A stretch of 64,000 nucleotides of DNA from Clostridiales bacterium (GTDB lineage Bacteria > Bacillota > Clostridia > Christensenellales > JAISNN01). Under the pieces are notes generated by a model. It ran no database searches. It was not told the DNA's origin and saw only the letters and a list, made by a program, of their open reading frames with translations. The position numbers were made by a program, and so were the translations under genes. The stretch covers positions 1-64,000 of the forward strand of contig JAITOU010000012.1 in the NCBI GenBank assembly GCA_031289755.1, written 5' to 3'. Below, one piece after another: positions 60,701 through 64,000 of the stretch (within the stretch, counting starts at the first letter, position 1; each line of letters begins with the position of its first letter).

Positions 60701-60868
60701 TATCGGGTCTCCTTTTTTTTATAAGCTTGCCATAACGGCAATAATCACCTTAAAATACGGTAACGCCAAGACGAAGATATGCGAGCCGTTACCTGCGAAG
60801 CCGCCGAAGAAGCCTTGTCCCTTTACGCCGCCGCCCGTTTATCGGCGGCTTGCGCGGTGTTGCTTCGT

Positions 60869-61672
60869 CTATTTTACAACGGAAGCGATATAGCGGACAA
60901 AAAGGTCAGCCGGGTCGACGTCTGTCGAAGCGTAGACTGTGCGGCAGCCCGCGACGTCCTCTATTTCGTTGAAAATCGGCTTGCCGCCGTCGTAAATCAG
61001 GTCGATTCCTACAAAATCGAAGTCAAAAAGCGCGGTTATTTTGTCTATTTCGCGTCTTTCCGTGTTTGTGAGCGCGCGCGGCGACGCCGAACCGCCCAAA
61101 GAATAGTTACTGCGGAAGTCGGACGCCGATTCGCGCAAAATCGAGCATACGGGCTTGCCGCCGATTATGTAGGTTCTCAAATCCTTTCCGATATCGGAGA
61201 CGGGCTTTTGGATAATCGCGGTATCGCCGCGTATTTTTGAGAAGCAAGAAGCGATATCGGCGGCGGTTTCGACCCAAAAGACCTCGTTTCCGCCGTGTCC
61301 GCACCGCGATTTAAAGACGTGCGGTTCGGTAAGCTCGATATTCGGCGCGTCCGTTCTCGTTATCAGACGGTAGGGAAGGACGCTTATATTGCGGCTTTCT
61401 AAGAAGCGGTAGGTTTCGTATTTGTCATTGCAAACTCCGCTCACCCTTGAATTGTTAAAGACGCGCACGCCGCGTTCTTCCAAAAAAGCGGTTAGTTTAA
61501 ACGATACGGCGCGCATGACGGCGTATTTCGGCAAAGAACCCTTTAAAGGGAAGTCTTCGACGAATACAAGACGCGGAAGCAGACCGTATTTTAGGCATTT
61601 TTCACTGAGTAACCGCGCAAATTCTTTGTTTTTTTTGTAACGCGGAAGGTCGTATATTATCAATATTTCCAT
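60869..61672 (-). CDS. RimK-like ATP-grasp ligase 1
   Basis: This 267-residue ATP-grasp protein has the phosphate-binding loop KSRCGHGGNEVF near residue 140, the IIQKPVSDIGKDLRTYIIGG strand, and DFVGIDLIYDGGKPIFNEIED near the end, where Asp/Glu/Asn bind Mg-ATP. Such enzymes ligate an amino acid or peptide to a carboxylate. It is followed 168 bp later by the PHP gene and preceded by a second ATP-grasp gene 50 bp upstream. Confidence 0.86.
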   Translation of the reverse strand: MEILIIYDLPRYKKNKEFARLLSEKCLKYGLLPRLVFVEDFPLKGSLPKYAVMRAVSFKLTAFLEERGVRVFNNSRVSGVCNDKYETYRFLESRNISVLPYRLITRTDAPNIELTEPHVFKSRCGHGGNEVFWVETAADIASCFSKIRGDTAIIQKPVSDIGKDLRTYIIGGKPVCSILRESASDFRSNYSLGGSASPRALTNTERREIDKITALFDFDFVGIDLIYDGGKPIFNEIEDVAGCRTVYASTDVDPADLFVRYIASVVK

Positions 61673-61722
61673 AAAAAGCGTTATTATCTGGCAAATTATG
61701 CGTAAAACGGCAAGGGCGGCAT

Positions 61723-62592
61723 TTAGACGATGACCGTCTTAACGTATTCCGCGATACTCGAAGCGACGTTTATTCCGGTCGCGTCGCGGAGATTTTTAAA
61801 GTGGGCGTTAGAATTTATTTCGCATAAAATCGGCTCGCCGTCCTTTCCGAAAAGCAGGTCGACGCCGGCAAAATCCGCGCCTATATACGAGCATACCCGT
61901 ATTGCAAGGTCAAGAAATTCTTTGGGCGGCGAAAACGCGCTCATTTGACCGCCGTTTGTCACGTTGGATATAAAACCGCCGTTTTTTGCAGTCCTTTTGA
62001 CTGCGGCGACCGCCCTGTCGCCGACGACGTGAATCCTTACGTCCGTACCTGCGGCGGACGCGACGTATTCCTGCATGATAAAGCCGCGCGGAGAAAGTCT
62101 CTTACATAGGCTTTTAAGTCCGTTCATGTCGGCAATAAGGTAAACCTGCTCGCCGAACGACCCGAAATTTTCTTTGACGACCATAGGAAAGCCCAAAATA
62201 TCGGCGGCGCGCTCCAAAAAGCCGTAGCTTGTATAGCCGACATTATCATAGGTAAAGGGGGCGATGAAGGTTTTCGGGGTTTTTATGCCGGAATTTTCAA
62301 AGACCGCCGCCGTCAGGGCTTTGCTGTCGCATATCTCGATTACGCGCGAAGAATTTATGACCTTGTAACCGAGATTTTCAAGACGTTTTGCCAAAAGCAC
62401 GTCTTTATCCCAGAAAAGTATGAAGTTTATGTCCTTTAAACGCCCCGAACGGCTTATTTCTAATGCGGTTTCCGCATTTGTCGCACGCGTCAGCGGAAGA
62501 CCGCCCTTTTTAAAGGCGGCGCAAAGCATATCGTAAATTCCGTCGAATTTCTCCGTTCGGAAAAATTCGTTTGTGACCAAAAGACCCTGCAT
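61723..62592 (-). CDS. RimK-like ATP-grasp ligase 2
   Basis: This 289-residue protein shares the RimK ATP-grasp fold with its neighbour: KENFGSFGEQVYLI loop near residue 155, FIMQEYVASAAGTDVRIHVVG, and FAGVDLLFGKDGEPILCEINSNAHF. It is more typical of RimK than ligase 1. The two are only distantly alike, so they are probably not recent duplicates. They form a two-gene unit that could build a short amino-acid conjugate. The substrate is unknown. Confidence 0.88.
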   Translation of the reverse strand: MQGLLVTNEFFRTEKFDGIYDMLCAAFKKGGLPLTRATNAETALEISRSGRLKDINFILFWDKDVLLAKRLENLGYKVINSSRVIEICDSKALTAAVFENSGIKTPKTFIAPFTYDNVGYTSYGFLERAADILGFPMVVKENFGSFGEQVYLIADMNGLKSLCKRLSPRGFIMQEYVASAAGTDVRIHVVGDRAVAAVKRTAKNGGFISNVTNGGQMSAFSPPKEFLDLAIRVCSYIGADFAGVDLLFGKDGEPILCEINSNAHFKNLRDATGINVASSIAEYVKTVIV

Positions 62593-63047
62593 ATTTCCCT
62601 TGTGCGGACAAACGGCGCGTGATATTTTAACGGTATTATCGGTATTATCGTAACCTTATTATATAGTATTATTATTATATATATATAAGTAACAATATTA
62701 TATAGGGCATTTTTATCGGTTGAATAAGTCTATTATATCATTTATAAAAAAAAAAGTAAAACGATATCGGAAGGATAGAGAAACCGTGTTTTTACGGATT
62801 TTTTGCCGTCGGCGGCGAAAACCGGCAAAAAATATTGACGGCGGCGGCGGCGGCGCAGTCCCTAAAAGCCCGACGTATCGCGGCAAAGGCTTAAAAAACG
62901 GGGGATTTGCTGTTTTTTGCAAAAAAAAAATAAATTATTTTTTAATTTAGTATTGACTATGTTTATAATCTGTTGTAAAATAATTATAGCTAAAATTATC
63001 GCTTAAACTATTGTTTATTACTAATTATATTTAGGAGGACATTATAT
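62593..63047. other. AT-rich spacer
   Basis: No gene supported. 62640-62710 is a run of TATATA-like sequence, possibly the promoter region of the ATP-grasp pair. A GGCGGCGGCGGC tract at 62836-62850 and an ORF without start signals (62720-62950) lie between. Confidence 0.5.
62953..62981 (+). promoter_or_regulatory. Predicted promoter of the lipoprotein at 63048
   Basis: TTGACT (62953-62958), 17 bp, TAAAAT (62976-62981), 67 bp upstream of the ATG; a TAGGAGG site precedes it. Confidence 0.6.
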
Positions 63048-64000
63048 ATGTCGACCAAAATAAGTATCAGAAAGATATTGGTTTTTGTGGCGTGCGTGCT
63101 TTTGGTAGCCGTTTTTGCGTCTTGCACCCCGAAAATCAAACCGACAGGCACAATCAAAACCGAAAGTTGGGAAGGAAATCAAACTCTCGATAAGGTTTTG
63201 GACACCATTTCCGGGCTTCAAGAAGGAGGCTCCGGTCAAAAGAAATTCAGTATCGACAGCGAATTTGAAGCTTATGTGGGAGACCGCAGTCTTTCGCTGA
63301 AAATTCAAGCGCAATTCGATTTGGAAAACAGCGCGTCGGACGAGCTTCTCATAGAGCTTACCGATATCGATACATATACGCTTCTCGGCGGAGTTTACTC
63401 CAAAAACCAAGCGGTATTTGTATCTGCCGGCGGTTTTAAATTTACATTAAACAAAGTAGACGTCCTGAACGCAATCGGTCAGGGTTTTAGTCAGTTCTTC
63501 GATATGGACTTGACGAGCCTTATAACCGGTCTTGATTTGGGCGGTATGGATATTACGACCATTCTCGGCGGCGTTTTGTTCCCGAGCGCGAGCGTCATAA
63601 CCGAATCCCCGGTCAGAGGCGAAAACGGCGAGACGATTGTTACGGTCAATGCGGCGGTGGATATCGATGCGGTTTTATCGGTAGTTTTGGGCTTGGTCGG
63701 TATGGTAAACGACCTTGCTAAGGATTCCGATTTAAATCTCGACATCAACGAGCTTCTCAGAGAATTTACCGGCGTTCCGCTCATCAGCGAGCTTGACGCG
63801 GACGGCAATATCATAGTAGAAGGCTACGACGAAAAGCTAAAAGAATACATCGGACTCAAGGTCTTAGACGCAAGCGGCAATTATGTCGAAGGCACGCCTT
63901 TTCAAGGCTCGATTTTGTCAATGAGATTTGTAGACGGCGTACTCGACGTCAACGGTATTACGCTTGACGGCAAATATGCCAAAGCCGGAACGGTTACAAA
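63048..64000 (+). CDS. Secreted lipoprotein, cut by the window end
   Basis: ATG at 63048 follows TAGGAGGAC. The frame stays open to the last base, giving at least 317 residues. A signal peptide (MSTKISIRKILVFVACVLL) ends in the lipobox FASC, so it is anchored outside the membrane. The mature part is rich in Asp, Gly, Leu and Val, with repeated beta-like stretches (DLTSLITGLDLGGMDITT). No family recognised; solute-binding protein is not indicated. Confidence 0.8.
   Translation, partial: MSTKISIRKILVFVACVLLVAVFASCTPKIKPTGTIKTESWEGNQTLDKVLDTISGLQEGGSGQKKFSIDSEFEAYVGDRSLSLKIQAQFDLENSASDELLIELTDIDTYTLLGGVYSKNQAVFVSAGGFKFTLNKVDVLNAIGQGFSQFFDMDLTSLITGLDLGGMDITTILGGVLFPSASVITESPVRGENGETIVTVNAAVDIDAVLSVVLGLVGMVNDLAKDSDLNLDINELLREFTGVPLISELDADGNIIVEGYDEKLKEYIGLKVLDASGNYVEGTPFQGSILSMRFVDGVLDVNGITLDGKYAKAGTVT

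Noticed and set aside
62720-62950. 76-residue frame upstream of the last lipoprotein
   Set aside because: Lys/Arg- and Gly-rich, crossing a GGC repeat, with no ribosome site; it overlaps the predicted promoter region.

Overview
The window looks like chromosomal DNA of a Gram-positive, probably uncultured gut-type Clostridia (Bacillota). The evidence is gene content and order: the origin-type cluster dnaN/parB/parA/rsmG facing rpmH-rnpA-yidD-yidC-jag, plus mrnC, luxS, mnmE-mnmG, and many lipoproteins and ABC/FtsX systems. No rRNA is present and there is one tRNA (Ser-GCT). A family or genus cannot be named from the sequence alone.

Region 1 (1-3.4 kb) is an accessory island ending at tRNA-Ser. 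On the minus strand it holds most of a diversity-generating retroelement (DGR): a membrane-anchored target protein whose last 40 codons before a 6-residue tail are the variable repeat (VR), the accessory protein Avd, and the template repeat (TR). TR and VR align over 120 bp with 18 differences, and all 18 fall on adenines of the template coding strand. The reverse transcriptase is expected just left of the window. A BRO-N/Fic gene follows, and a 53-bp direct repeat carrying a promoter lies upstream of both the DGR target and fic.

Region 2 (3.5-12 kb): a cadmium/zinc efflux set (P-type ATPase, free HMA metallochaperone, CadC-like repressor) with a tandem duplication of the cadC 3' end; thyA-folA; mrnC-gltX; an unusual radical SAM protein.

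Region 3 (12-24.2 kb) is the replication-origin neighbourhood. dnaN, parB, parA and rsmG run left and rpmH to jag run right. No dnaA lies between parB and dnaN. Between luxS and rpmH there is 2.4 kb without convincing genes; it holds nine parS-like palindromes, five of them spaced 54-56 bp apart, and an iteron-like AT-rich repeat array.

Region 4 (24.5-43.6 kb): typA, a GlmU-like acetyltransferase with a degenerate front domain, fba, a MATE transporter fused to a cytidylate-kinase-like domain, a YczE-like membrane protein, a lipoprotein/ABC/two-permease operon, a membrane metallophosphatase, mnmE-mnmG and an acyl-CoA synthetase.

Region 5 (43.7-48 kb, with a further copy at 58.9-59.6 kb) holds an array of small divergent modules. 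Each pairs an XRE-type HTH gene with a nearly invariant 71-73 aa protein of unknown function. In four of the five modules the promoter of the small gene has a TTGAC(A/T)-17-TATAAT layout with a different inverted repeat in each module. I do not recognise this family; it is the best candidate, next to the DGR, for an undescribed system.

Region 6 (48-64 kb): a PF06695-type export protein, maf, an MreB-like protein, an HtrA-like lipoprotein protease, mntP, metY-cysK, an HNH remnant followed by tcmP and a three-Cys radical SAM partner, a PHP phosphatase, two adjacent RimK-like ATP-grasp ligases, and a lipoprotein cut by the window end. Several families of palindromic intergenic repeats are scattered throughout.
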